A stretch of DNA of 64,000 nucleotides from Parus major (taxonomy: Eukaryota; Chordata; Aves; Passeriformes; Paridae), in the NCBI RefSeq assembly GCF_001522545.3, contig NC_031770.1, positions 26,193,134-26,257,133 on the forward strand, given 5' to 3'. Of this stretch, positions 1 to 11,410 are shown piece after piece (positions within the stretch are counted from its first letter, which is position 1; the number at the start of each line of letters is the position of its first letter). The notes below the pieces were generated by a model, which was given only the letters and a program-made list of their open reading frames with translations, made no database searches and was not told the DNA's origin. The translations under genes and the position numbers were made by a program.

Positions 1-442
1 TAGCTGTTTGTTTAATTTACCTCCATTTTTTCTATAAAGCAAGATGTTCTTATTACATCATAAACTGGCTGGGATTGTTCAGCTTCTCAATTGTTTCAAT
101 ACCTTCCTTTAAAATCACTCCTAGGCATTGTTTGGAATATACTGGCTGCTGAATGCTCCCAGATGATCCAATGCAGCCTTTATGCAATTCTCTTGGTACA
201 AACAACTGTCTGATTCTTTCTTTTTATTAATATGAACTTTTACTTGTAAATGTTCTGCTGAAAAATAATTAAAATGTAGAATTAAAAAACTTTGAAGTCA
301 TATCACCCTGTGGGTGATCTTATTTTGTTTATTTTTCTTATGATTGTGGCTCTTAAAATGGCATCAATTGACAGCATAATGATAAAACATAGAATAATTC
401 TTGTATTATAATATTGTTGTATATATATTGCATATATAATAT

Positions 443-496
443 TATTGTATTATAATCTCCACCATTCTTATAGATGGTGGAGATTATAATACAATA
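443..496. repeat. Perfect 23-bp inverted repeat with 8-base loop (hairpin)
   Basis: Arms 443-465 and 474-496 are exact reverse complements; the loop is TCTTATAG. The stem centre is CTCCACCAT and the outer part is TA-rich. The left outer arm resembles another TGTATTATAATATTG stretch about 40 bp upstream, so it may derive from a local template-switch event rather than from a transposon. No terminal target duplication was seen. Confidence 0.9.
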
Positions 497-805
497 TAAA
501 ACTTTCTACCCTGAAAGGTAATCACTATCAAGAATATCTTGTTATTATGTGAGAGCTTGGATGGTCATTACATGGGAAAATTTTTGCATTCCATAAACTA
601 AATATAGTAATTTTGCAATGATTATCCAGTTAACTGTTTTACGCTTATGCACTTCAGTTTAGGTTTTTTTGCATTTGAAGAACCTTGCTAATACTTCCTT
701 CATATTGTTCTAGCAGACTTGGAATGGGGGAGGAAAGACAAAGATAGATGAAAAAAATAAGATGCATATCTGGCCTCGTGGTGCTGTGCATGTGATCAAG
801 TGTGT

Positions 806-838
806 TTATATATATATATATATCTACACACACACACC
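806..838. repeat. Compound TA/CA microsatellite
   Basis: About eight TA units run into about seven AC units, separated by TCT. Likely polymorphic. Confidence 0.9.
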
Positions 839-2131
839 CCTACACCACCCTTACTGCTTGTGACACATTCAAGTGTTAGCCATAGATCTATATCCAAATA
901 TATCACATGTGTGCACTAAATATATTGCTTCAGTAAATATTTAACCCTAGGAGTTCTCTTATATTTTTCCTTTGGAAAAGGCAAAATATTTTGTTTTCTA
1001 GGAGGTCTGAGTAATTTGTCAGAGTTCTTTATCTGATGTAATAATGAAATTTTCATGTTTCTGCTTTTACCGTAGTCAATGCCTTTCATTTTTTTTAATG
1101 AAAGTTATTTACTGATACCTTTCAGAATGCCTATAGAATACCCTTTTTAATAAATTCAGAAGCTGGTGAAAATAAAATTACTCCTTATATCAAATTGAAT
1201 ATCCAAGAGAATATTTACCTAAAGGTTTCTTAATAAATTATAAGCACGGATCTGTATTTCACATGGAGATCCAGCATCTCTTCTGCAGCACTGTGTTCTC
1301 TGAAGCACAGCATCTAGAGACTGATAGTAGAGGTTGTAAAATCTCAAGAGGAGGTGGTAATGTAGCAATATACAGGTCTTGTCAGAAAAAGTAAGTCATC
1401 CTGCATCATGGTGTAAGGCATCTTTGACCAAAATGTAGGTATAGCTGATATTTTCAAGTGCACTTTCCAGTCTTGTCTGATTCTCTGGGTTTGAAAGAAG
1501 GGGAAGGAAGGGATAGATGCTGTGCAGAGCAGAGTACTATCTTACCTACTTGCCTGACCAGCCTGTTTCCTGAGGGCACCAAATAAATATTTGAGAGGAT
1601 CTCTGGGGTACAGCAGCCTCATCAGCTCAATCCACCAGCATCCTTTGACATGGGCATTGCAGATGGGGGGGTAGGGGGGAAGACAAGCCTGGTTTTTTAG
1701 TTTCCTGTCTCTGCTGGCTCCTGTCTGCTAGAAAAATGACAAGCAAAGGACTTGGCAATTTCCTTTCCCACACAAGGAAGCATGAGAGAGAGCAGAGGAT
1801 CTCCCCTGCCCCTCCTCTGCAGTCATACTGAGCTGTGGATCTCCCTTTTCTCACCGGCAAGGCAGCGTACAATTGAGTGGTAAGAAAAAGCTTAGAGTCA
1901 TCCGTTCGAGGGATGAGTTTTCAAAGAGTGGGATGTGAGAAAATTTTAGAAAGGTGATTCCGTAGGAGAAGTTCCCATTACATTTTTGTCTTGATGTCTC
2001 ATGTTTTGTTTAAGAAATTACATGAAAGATTACAGCTGAGAGAGTGAACAGTTATTTACAAATTAATAAAGAAAGGTAGACTGAGGATGGTTTGACAGTA
2101 TTTTAAAATTAATGGCCTACCATAGAGCGTT

Positions 2132-2178
2132 TGTCTATTTTATTTTTTTTTATTATTATTTTTTTTTATTTTTTTTTG
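2132..2178. repeat. T-rich low-complexity tract
   Basis: A run of T interrupted by single A bases over about 45 bp, with three short ATT units inside. Could be the decayed tail of a retroelement on the minus strand, but no body is recognisable beside it. Confidence 0.75.
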
Positions 2179-3007
2179 TCTGGACCTCTGGCAGCCTTGG
2201 CAATAGAAATGAGTTTAGCAAATTAAGTTTATGTGAACTAGTTTTTGGTGATTTTAGTAGAATTATTGATGACACTATAATGCTGTAGATGCTACTGATT
2301 AAACCCAAGATAGTGATAAACTATGAATGGATGGGCATGAAAGTGGAATATTGAAAGATTGCTTCTGAAACATACTTCCAGTTAAACAAATAATACTATT
2401 GCTTGCAGTCATACAAACTAATTTGGTGAAAAAAATAGACATATGAGATAAGTGTCCTGGTTTTTAGGAGAAATGTGCCGTAGCTTATTTGCAGGGTTGC
2501 TTGAAGAAAGCAGCCCACATATGAAGAAAATACATGCATAATATGATTTAAGGGTCTTTTGGGTTTTTTAAGACAAAGCTTGATTTCTGTACAAAATTCC
2601 AAACTGAAAGAAGCATCACATAAACATGGGCCTCAATGCAGACATTTTCACAGCTGCATTCTTTAGAAGCATTTTTGCAAAGTTGTAGTGATTGTGCAGC
2701 ACAAGGATTTCCTTGGTAGTATAATTACATGCAGGATTTGGCAACAGATCTGATGTCGAATTAAAGCTTTGTATTGTGTATGCATGACATGATTTTGGTA
2801 GTAGGGGACTTATAAGGGCAGCTTCTGTGAGAAGATTCTGGAAAATTCCCTTATGACCAATAGAGCCAATTCCAGCCAGCACAAAGACAGACCCGCTGGT
2901 GGCCAAGGCTGGGCCTACAGCTGACTGTGATGGTCGCAGTGCCTTTGGGATTACCTGTTTAAGAAGGGGAAAAAGTACCTGCACATCTGCAGGTGCAGGG
3001 GGGTATG

Positions 3008-3388
3008 CAAATATATGAGAGGAACAGCCCTGCAGATACTAAGGTCATTGCAGAAGGAGGGGCAGGAGGTGCTCTGTGCTCTGGAGTAGAGATTCCCTTG
3101 CAGCCCATGGCAAAGGCCGTGGTAGGGCAGGCTGTCCCCCTGCAGCCCAGGGACGTACATGGTGGAGCAGGTAAATGCCCAAAAGAGGCTGTAACTGCTT
3201 GGGAAGCCCACAATGGAGCTGGCTCCTGGCAAGACCTGTGGACCCATGTTAAGGGAAGCCCAGGTTTGCTGGCACGACTTTGTGACTTTATGGGAGGGAC
3301 CCATGCTGGACTGGAGCAGGGGGAAGAATTTGAGAAGTCCTTCCTGTGAGGAGGAAGAAGTGACAGAGACAATGTGAACTGACCAGTT
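3008..3388 (-). mobile_element. Endogenous-retrovirus LTR fragment (avian GC-rich LTR family), minus strand
   Basis: Read on the minus strand, this GC-rich block matches my memory of the central part of a long bird LTR made of repeated GGGCTGCAGG and CTGCTCCA-type units interspersed with CTTCACC and GGACAGCCTGCC-like words. The same phrases occur in the same order in the plus-strand copy at 20.7-21.6 kb. No retroviral protein-coding region is present; overlapping open frames of 117-137 codons here are a by-product of the low-stop GC-rich repeat. Boundaries are approximate, and neither LTR terminus is clear, so this is a truncated solo fragment. The family name needs a repeat-library search. 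Confidence 0.75.
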
Positions 3389-3920
3389 TCAATGAGTGGT
3401 GAATGGATTTTTGCCCCGTATCATTGCTTTGCATTGGAAAGGGGTTCCATGCAGGCTGTGGGAGAAGTTGCCTCCTGGCTCTCAGTGGCCACTGAGTTCA
3501 AAGTGAGAACTTTCCTTCTCATAGGCTCTCTGTGACTTGGGTTTTAAGAAGAAAATGCAAAGGGATTTTTTCAGCCTTAGCCTAATCTGTGGTCACTGTG
3601 CTTGCTATAGAGAGTTTAGTTTGTGGCAGCTTTAAAGCAGAGGAGCAGCAGTCACTATATTGGCAAGCTGAATAAGTACATATTTATATATAAGATCCTA
3701 AAGACCTGCAGATATTATTTATGAAAAATCAGGAGCAAAGAAACTAAATCGCACAAAAGGGGCAACCACTGTTGTCTGTTAGTTATCAGAAGTCTTCCTT
3801 AATGAGACCTGAGAGTCTGATTCTCATGCTGTATGGCCATGTTTCTAGCTGAGGTTAAGTTTAGGTTATTCACTAGCAAGAAGAGCCCAACATTTGCATA
3901 AAGTATAATTGCTACACAAA

Positions 3921-3957
3921 TATTATTTATTATTATTATTATTACTATTATTACTAC
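3921..3957. repeat. ATT trinucleotide microsatellite
   Basis: Interrupted TAT/ATT units over 37 bp, with two C interruptions near the 3' side. Confidence 0.9.
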
Positions 3958-5200
3958 CACCAGTAATTTAATTGGAATATGATAAATGACAAATATTAAT
4001 AGGTTTTTAGAAAATCCTTGGGCCTACTATGTCCCCTTTTTTCCAGTTAGATTGATAACCACTCAGCCATCCTTCCCTTATTACTTTGCTTAATTCTCTC
4101 CTTACGTTGTAGAAAGTATCTCAAAACAATTCCTTCCCTACCTAAAGGAGAAACTGTACTTTGCTTTGTTTGAATAGAAGATAGCACTTTTCTCATCTGC
4201 TAATTTTGTGGTAGTGCTGTGGGAGGGCTGGGTGGCAGCAGTAGTTGTGCATGTCACTGTGGGAGCATAGCAGTTCATGTGACTCCCCAGCCTAAGCAGG
4301 ATGGCACAACCCCTAAAACTGTCTGAAGTCACCCACAGAGCAACTGTTCACCCAAATCACTTCTATTTAGGCTCAGAGGGTATCCTGGAACCCAAGCACC
4401 ATTGAAAACAAAAGAATTATAAGCATGTAAAATCTTTGGTGAATCATGGGTGTTCCTTGGTTTGTGAGCCTGGTACCCAGGTGTGCAGAGCACCAGGAGG
4501 GCATGCTGGAACTGCTGTTTCCCATGGCTGAATTTGAATCTCCTGAAATGAGAGGTTTTCTTGAGCAGAGAAGGCTGATTTGATAGCTTTTGTGGGAGTC
4601 CTCATGAAACCTGAGCCAGTAAGTTCTCTTTAAATACAGATAAGCGAGGAATACTAATACTGATTATGAAGAGTTTTTGACAGCAATACCTCTTTGCATG
4701 AGCATAATGTGGCTTTTAACAGAAGTGGGAATAGAACAAACTGAGAAGCACTAGAAGAAAAGTTTGGGTTTCTGTGAGCAATAGCTATGGGAAGAGGAGA
4801 AGGAGTGGTACTTGTAATGGGTATTTGCTTCTTGGAATAAATAATTAATCTCACCATAATGCCAGCCCTCTTCATATCTCAGAAAGATTTCTGAATGAGC
4901 CTCCAATGAACTCAAAAGAACCAATATGGTCTAGGTATGGTAGTACAGAGCTCTGTGCATGTTAATCAGTCTCTTAGACTAAAGACATAAAAGATCCAAT
5001 AATACCTCACTGAGTCAATACATCTTTTTTGAAATTAATTCTAATTCCATCTTTTACTATTAAAAATGAGAGGGAGCATGTGCAAATGTTTAGCCTGTGT
5101 GTTGCTTTGCAGAATTATTCCATGAGATCAGCAGGCTGTGGATTAATAATTAACATGTATAATGCAGGGTATTTTGTATGTGTGTTGGCTGAATGGGCTT

Positions 5201-5260
5201 GAACTGTATTCTTTGTATTGATACAAAGCAAGTTCATGAACTGTATTTAATGTATTGATA
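5201..5260. repeat. Imperfect 23-bp direct repeat, 37-bp period, with internal mini-hairpin
   Basis: Copies at 5201-5223 and 5238-5260 share GAACTGTATT and TGTATTGATA with about three mismatches. Within the first, CTTTGTAT-TG-ATACAAAG (5211-5228) is an 8-bp stem. Probably a local duplication. Confidence 0.75.
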
Positions 5261-8200
5261 GTGATTTGAAAGCTGTTTCAAAGTATTATATACTCATTTA
5301 CATGTAACAGAATACCTCATCTGACAATACAAGGAGCAGATGCAGCTCTGATTGCTGCTGGAACCAAGGCAAATTTATTTTGGAAAAATTGTGTACATTC
5401 CTCTTGTTCTGTTGGCAGTCTGGACATAAACAAACAACAAAAATCTGTCACAGAGCACTCAGGCACGAGAAGTTTTGGGACAACCTGTCCTGGTTAGTCT
5501 TTCTGCTTGTTTTTTGGACTTTTTGTCCATTATGGGCTTCTTTGGGCCAAAGAAACAGATGCACAACTGGTTAACATTTTGATTATTCAAGGAAGGCTCT
5601 CACCCCTCACAAAGAATCTGTGAAAATAATAGTTTCTTCTGTAAAATAGATATAAAGAAAAGCAAAGTATACTGCTATTGAAGGCACTATTTTCACTAGC
5701 TTATTCTGAGAATTCTGCATGTTTTAGCAGTAATACTAATATAAGGAAAGATGCATCGTCAGGGTGATTTAAATTGAAACTGCATTAGAACTGTTGTAAA
5801 CTTCAGTGTAATTGCAGTCACAAAAATATCAAGCAGAAAAGGACAATCTGAGGTCAAGAGTGGGAGTGTAACTGCCAAATTCAAACAGGTGAACACAAAC
5901 CAAGGAGAAGGAGAACTTTTAGAAAACCAAACAGTGCTTCTTTAAGGATATAATTCAAAAAAATAATGTATTCCTTTTGCTAAGTGTGTAAGGGGGTTTT
6001 ATTATGCTTATTGCATAGCAAGTAAGTTCTTGATACCCTTTTTCAAAAGGATGTTGTGACAGCACCTGTCCTGTCTGCTTTGATCCAAAAACTAAATTTG
6101 GGAGTATTGAGAAAGCAAAGGCTCCAGGTCCTGTACTGACAGTACAGGAGGCCTCAGCTTTTTCACAAACTAGGTCATATATAGTGTATCAAAAACTGAG
6201 CCAACCATTTGTGACAGAGAGTGACAGCAGTCACAGCTTACTCTTGTATTTGGGAAAGATGCTTAAAATAACCATGAGAATGTGTCACTTGAGGGGAGGG
6301 GGGAAGGTGAGAATGGGTATTAAGAAAGAAACTATGTGACCAAGGTGGTAATTTTGGTTCCTGACTATTCTGCCACTGTGCTTTGGAGTGGGGCAGGTGG
6401 GGTAGCCTGGCTCTAGACATGCCTCTCCTTGCAGAGGCTCCTGTCATGCTTAGTATTTATGCCTTGGCGTGGGGTATGTCATATGCCATAAAAGGTGGAA
6501 ATTGCCAAATGAAATGTCCCTTAGTTTTAAAAGAAGGAAAATTACTGTCCTCCAGTAGCAGTCTGCAACAGCAAATGTGTCAAGTAAACAATGATAATGT
6601 TAGCTGAAGTGTTCTGTGAATGTCTGCAGGATATTGTAATAAACTTTTCCATTATTGGTTTCCCCAAACAATTTGCAGTCTAACAGCACTGGAGGGCTGC
6701 AGTAAACAGAGAAGTTCAGTTCTGCGTTGTAAACATTTTCTGGAATAAATAAGACATACAATATTTTTTTTGAACGAGGGGAGAACATTCAAGTCAAGCC
6801 ATCTCATTTCATTCACATTCCTTTGCCAAGTGCTTCCTTGGTCTGGCTTTCTACCTTCAGAGGTGCCTTGGCTCTAGAAGCTAAGTATCCTAGGGATATA
6901 AATAGCATTTAGGTCCTCAGAATCTGGGCCACATTTGGGATGCTGTTCTGTACACCAGAAGTGGTGTGAAAAACCTCATCAAATTGGAGTGAATAAAGGA
7001 ACAAAAAGAGCCATGACTGCTCTGTGGTTCAAAAACAGAGGGGAGAATCCAGCCATGAATGTTCTAAGAAACAGAAGCGCCATTTGCAGATAAAACTGCT
7101 GTGCTCTGCTAGCTTTAAAGCTTTGAAAGTGTTGGCACTCTGTCCTCTGTTTTTGGCTGGTGTCTTGGGATAGACGTGTGGAATGTGATGCAGCAGGGGG
7201 GTGGGAAATTTTAAAGGGGTTGGAAGATGGAAAACAGAAGGAGTTGGCCCAAACAAGCAAGCTGTGCTAGTTCCCTAGTACAGGGTGGAGAAGCTGTTAC
7301 TCACACTTTGATAAGGAGACTTAAGCTCCTGAATCGCAATTACCAGTACAGTCTATAGGTAGAATTAATTCATCAAACTGTTGCATTTTTCCATCTCTCT
7401 GTCACTTTAAGCAAGCAATTTTTCACTCACAATGCAGAGCAAATCCAGCTTTTACTTTTTCTGGAGTTGTTTGAATCCACTGAAATAATAAAGGATTTCT
7501 GAGAACTGCTGCTTTGCATAATTTTTTTTCAAAATTGGTGGAAAGATATGGATCTGTCCCTAAGAGTCAGAATGCCACAAAGAAAGAAATTGGATCAAAA
7601 TTATTTTCCATTACTGACATTTCTTTGTAAAAATAAAAAGTGAAAAAATTAAAAATAAAAAAATAAAAGTAATTTATTCAAGTTTATGAGATAGATTCTG
7701 TCCCAGTTTCATCTCTGTGTCTCTGAAATTTCCTTACCTTAGGAGGGTTACAGTTGTGGCTTTCAGGACTGCTGAGGAATATTTTTAGAGGCATCAAAAG
7801 CAGTTGAAGCAGTTCTCCCATATTGCTATTAAACAGTTTAGCAGCTTGGGCATTTAGGCCAGGAAGGGGCTGTTTGATAATGTAGGCTATTATATGAAGT
7901 TTCCAGTTTGAGACTGTTTTCCTTTTATTTGTACAAGTTTAAAATCTGTACTCTGATATTAGTACAACCAGATCTCACCAAATATAAATAATCTGTAGCA
8001 GGGTCCTGGTTTTGTTTAGGATTTAGGTTGCAGTGCTTCTGCTCTTGTTGGATACCTAGAAGGCAACATCAGGTTTTCTTACCTTCGGAACTGAGTGCTA
8101 GCAGATAGGACTTCAAAAAATTTAACTCTAAATTTAGCTCAGATCTTCTCAGGAGCATGTACAAAAATATGTTTTGCCATCCTGGGGCTGATAAGCCAAG

Positions 8201-9397
8201 GTTTTCATGCTTTTGGAAGGGTGAATTAAAACTGAAAAACAGAAGTGATCTGAAAAAGCAGTATTCCTCCTCTCTCTGCAGGGTAGGAAAAGCAGAGCAG
8301 GGAAACCTTGCTTTTCGGCAAGAACCACCCAACCATTACTTCAAATATCACCTGTTAGTCTCAAATGGGATCTTGATTTTCCAGGGCTCTGTTGGAGGAA
8401 AAGGGAACAGTGGGGCATCAGTGCTACAGACATCAAATTAGCTGATGATGGTCCAGTATGAAAGAGGCTATGCAAATGTAAGAGCGTTTAATTATATTAA
8501 AGTGATGTACCTGCAATTACATCTCTAATTAATGCTATAATTAATATTAATATGGTATTGGTTTTTTTTATGTTCATATTGGTACATCCTTTTTCAAAGA
8601 GCATGTTGGCAGTATCTTTCGGAGAATTTTGAGAATGTACGGCATTATGCTTCCTGTTGGAAGCCACAAATTCTGAAAAACAGCATTCCGCCTAATGGTG
8701 AATTGTTCTGGGGAATGAAAATGACACTGTTCAAAAGTGTACTGTAAACTGGCATAAGTTGGTTCTCTCCTTAGACCTTCTTGCTCTGATTGTCAGCATG
8801 TTGATTCCCTGACTGAACGTGTCAGGCAACAGCGCCAAGAGACAGAGGTGATGCTCCAGATGAGTTGACAAGGGAGAGGATTATTTCTTCTACTGGCAGC
8901 ATGGATGTATAATGGTCTAAAATGACTTTGTAACAAGAATCTCAGTGGGTTTTCTTTTCTGTGAATTTGAATACAAAACAGCTCTCTGTGACCAGTTACT
9001 AACATTGTTTGGATTGCTGCTGTTCAGCAGCCGCCTTTCTAGTCATGTGATTTAATGGAATTTGGATTTAAGATAACTTTTCTTTTTCCCTGAAGTCTTC
9101 AGTTAGAGAATATATCTGACTATCTAAATGCTTCTTCAATTATAGTTCTCAAATTAGTTTTGTTTGCCTCTGTTTACGTACTTTTTGCTTTTATATTAGT
9201 TGCAAGGTTTCAAAGGGATGTATAAACATTAGTAAAATATTTCCCAAGTTACAAGTTACGTGCAACTGTTATTCTAGTACGGTGGCTAGAGAAATCCGAG
9301 ACCTTGTGAATTATTCAGATATATGTCATAAGGCTGCAAATGGGAAACAGAGAGAGCCTACACAGCTGAGTGTTATGAGCTCTGACTGACTTTGAGG

Positions 9398-9465
9398 TTA
9401 GTCCTGTTTTGAATGGGCTTCTAGCCAGATGACCTTTCAAGGTCTTTTCCAGGCTAAATTATTAA
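9398..9465 (+). mobile_element. CR1 LINE 3'-end fragment (degenerate)
   Basis: Contains the CR1 tail phrase TAGCCAGATGACCTTTCAAGG followed by TCTTTTCCAGGCTAA, matching the usual 'gatgacctt...ggtc..ttccaacctaa' ending of chicken-repeat-1 copies on the plus strand. Short and old, with no octamer tail left. Confidence 0.6.
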
Positions 9466-11053
9466 TGCATGTGTATGGTTGAGGTGCAATGCCACCTCAG
9501 TCCTGGATGCAATGTAAATGTATAAGCAAATAGCAATGGGTGAGGGTATTAAAGCTAAAGAGAAGCTGAAGTATTACAATTCTTTGTATAATCTAGTAAG
9601 GAGAGACAATCCAATTTTTTATTAAAAATGCTAGAAATCAATTAAAAAACCCTCCAACTTCTACAAATTCATTTGTAGAAATTTGTTCCTCTTACAAGTG
9701 ATACCAGTTAAACAGAAATTAATCATGTACAATGGGAAGTTGGTAATGAATACGTTATACTATGTGCTGAGCAGAACAGAAAAACTATTTAAAATAAATG
9801 TTTTACTTTTGCTTTGGTTATGTTGAGTTCATGTTTTAGATGCTGCATATTTATTTTTATCAAATTTTATTTTCCTTGAAAGAAAATCACAGGAAGAAAA
9901 ATGTTAACATTCTGTTTAATTGCATGTCTCGGAACCTAGCTTAAGAGCCATTTGCCAATATGAGCATTTTGTCAGTCAGACACTGATGATGCATATATCC
10001 TCTCCAAAAGTATTTATAATATATTCTCATTGTAGTTTTTTGCTTCTGAGTATTGTGTAGTAGTTCTGATTTTTGGAAAGACAAGAAAATTATATTTCCC
10101 AAATTATTTTTAGTAATTTTTCATGTGGTTTAATGCTAAGTTTTATCACTAAACTTGCTGAAATTAGTAACCTGCCATGGGTATTCAAATAAATAAATGG
10201 TATTAATTTAAAAGGTATTTAGTTATGTTTTGCACAAGTTTTTTTTCTCTGGTTTCAGTAGACTTGTACTTTAATGTACTACAAATAATGAGATGTACCA
10301 TGATAGACACAATGAAATATTCATGTAACAGAAAGTATTAAAATAATTAATGACAGCAACAATACTACTGTTTTGTATTTTTGAATCTAAAAGTATGTCC
10401 CAGGGTCTGGTGGATCAGCATTAGCACAGCATCCAGCACCAGGGGGTTGGACTTGTAAGGCAAAGCTGGAGGATCCAGTGTCCACACTATGTGTGTTTTG
10501 AGGGTTTTACTTTAGAGAAGCTCTTGTCTGCCTTAGTTTTGCTGGAAAAGGTTTGTGCTCTGTGAGAACATTTGGTGATGTGGAGCAAAGCCTCATAGCT
10601 AGGGATGATCAGATTTGCTTCCCAAAAGCACACTGAATTTGTGATTAAATGCCTCTGTAAACACACTTTTCGTTCCTGTGAAGAGGGGAGCTTAATGCTG
10701 TCTTTTTTGTCCTCTTTTACACATCCCCGGGATCTTCCACTATCATTTTGCTACAGACAGCTAGTATCTATGAATATAACAAATCATCATCAACATAATG
10801 TATGCTGGGATCTACATCTGTCATCAGTCATTCTTTTCTTTTGCTGCAGTCTAGCTGAGAGCATTTTGATTTTTGTCAGGAAACAATGAGGTGCAGAAGA
10901 ACCTCTGTTGAGAGGCAAAAGCATTCTGTGCAATTATTTAAAGTTGTAAATATTAGGAGCTACATTTAGTGAGCTATATAAAAAGACTGCAAGATCCATT
11001 TAATTGAAATATTGGTTTTAGTTGCCAAACACATTATTTTTTTAATTGATGAG

Positions 11054-11075
11054 ATACATATATCGATATATGTAT
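11054..11075. repeat. 22-bp perfect palindrome
   Basis: ATACATATATC / GATATATGTAT is self-complementary with no loop, centred on a ClaI-type ATCGAT. TA-rich palindromes arise easily, but 22 bp without mismatch is long. Confidence 0.85.
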
Positions 11076-11229
11076 TTTATATATTTTGCAGGTGATATTC
11101 CCTGTAGCTTTGCTTCAGTAGATTTTCTGCCTGGTTTCACTTGAGTGCAGTAAGCTGCTAAAGCTTTCAGGCTTATTCAGGAATCATCCTTTTGGGTTAG
11201 CAGGTTAATTGTTTTTCATTGTTGTGGCA

Positions 11230-11410
11230 GGATTGTGCACAAGTCCAGGAGAGGGAATAGTTCCCTCATTGTGCAGGTGATGGTCCCAGAGGTGTGATGC
11301 TGAGCTGTGCTTGGGCAGCCGTGCAGGGACACTCCCGCGGGCGGGGGCAGGGAATGGCCGTGTCTCTCCAGCCCCGGCACTGCCCAGCCTGGTGACACTG
11401 AGGAGCACAA
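11230..11410. other. Isolated GC-rich, CpG-containing patch in the intron
   Basis: About 180 bp of clearly higher GC than its surroundings, with six or so CpG dinucleotides including CCCGCGGGCGGGGG near 11333-11346. No splice-bounded frame or repeat family is recognised. Could be a small CpG-rich regulatory element or a decayed repeat. Confidence 0.4.

Noticed and set aside
2951..3372. Overlapping open frames of 117-137 codons on both strands
   Set aside because: They lie entirely in the LTR fragment, where GC-rich repeated units lack stops; no protein family is recognisable.
10395..10475. Possible CR1 tail (CAGGGGGTTGGACTTG)
   Set aside because: Only one short phrase resembles CR1; the surrounding order does not fit.
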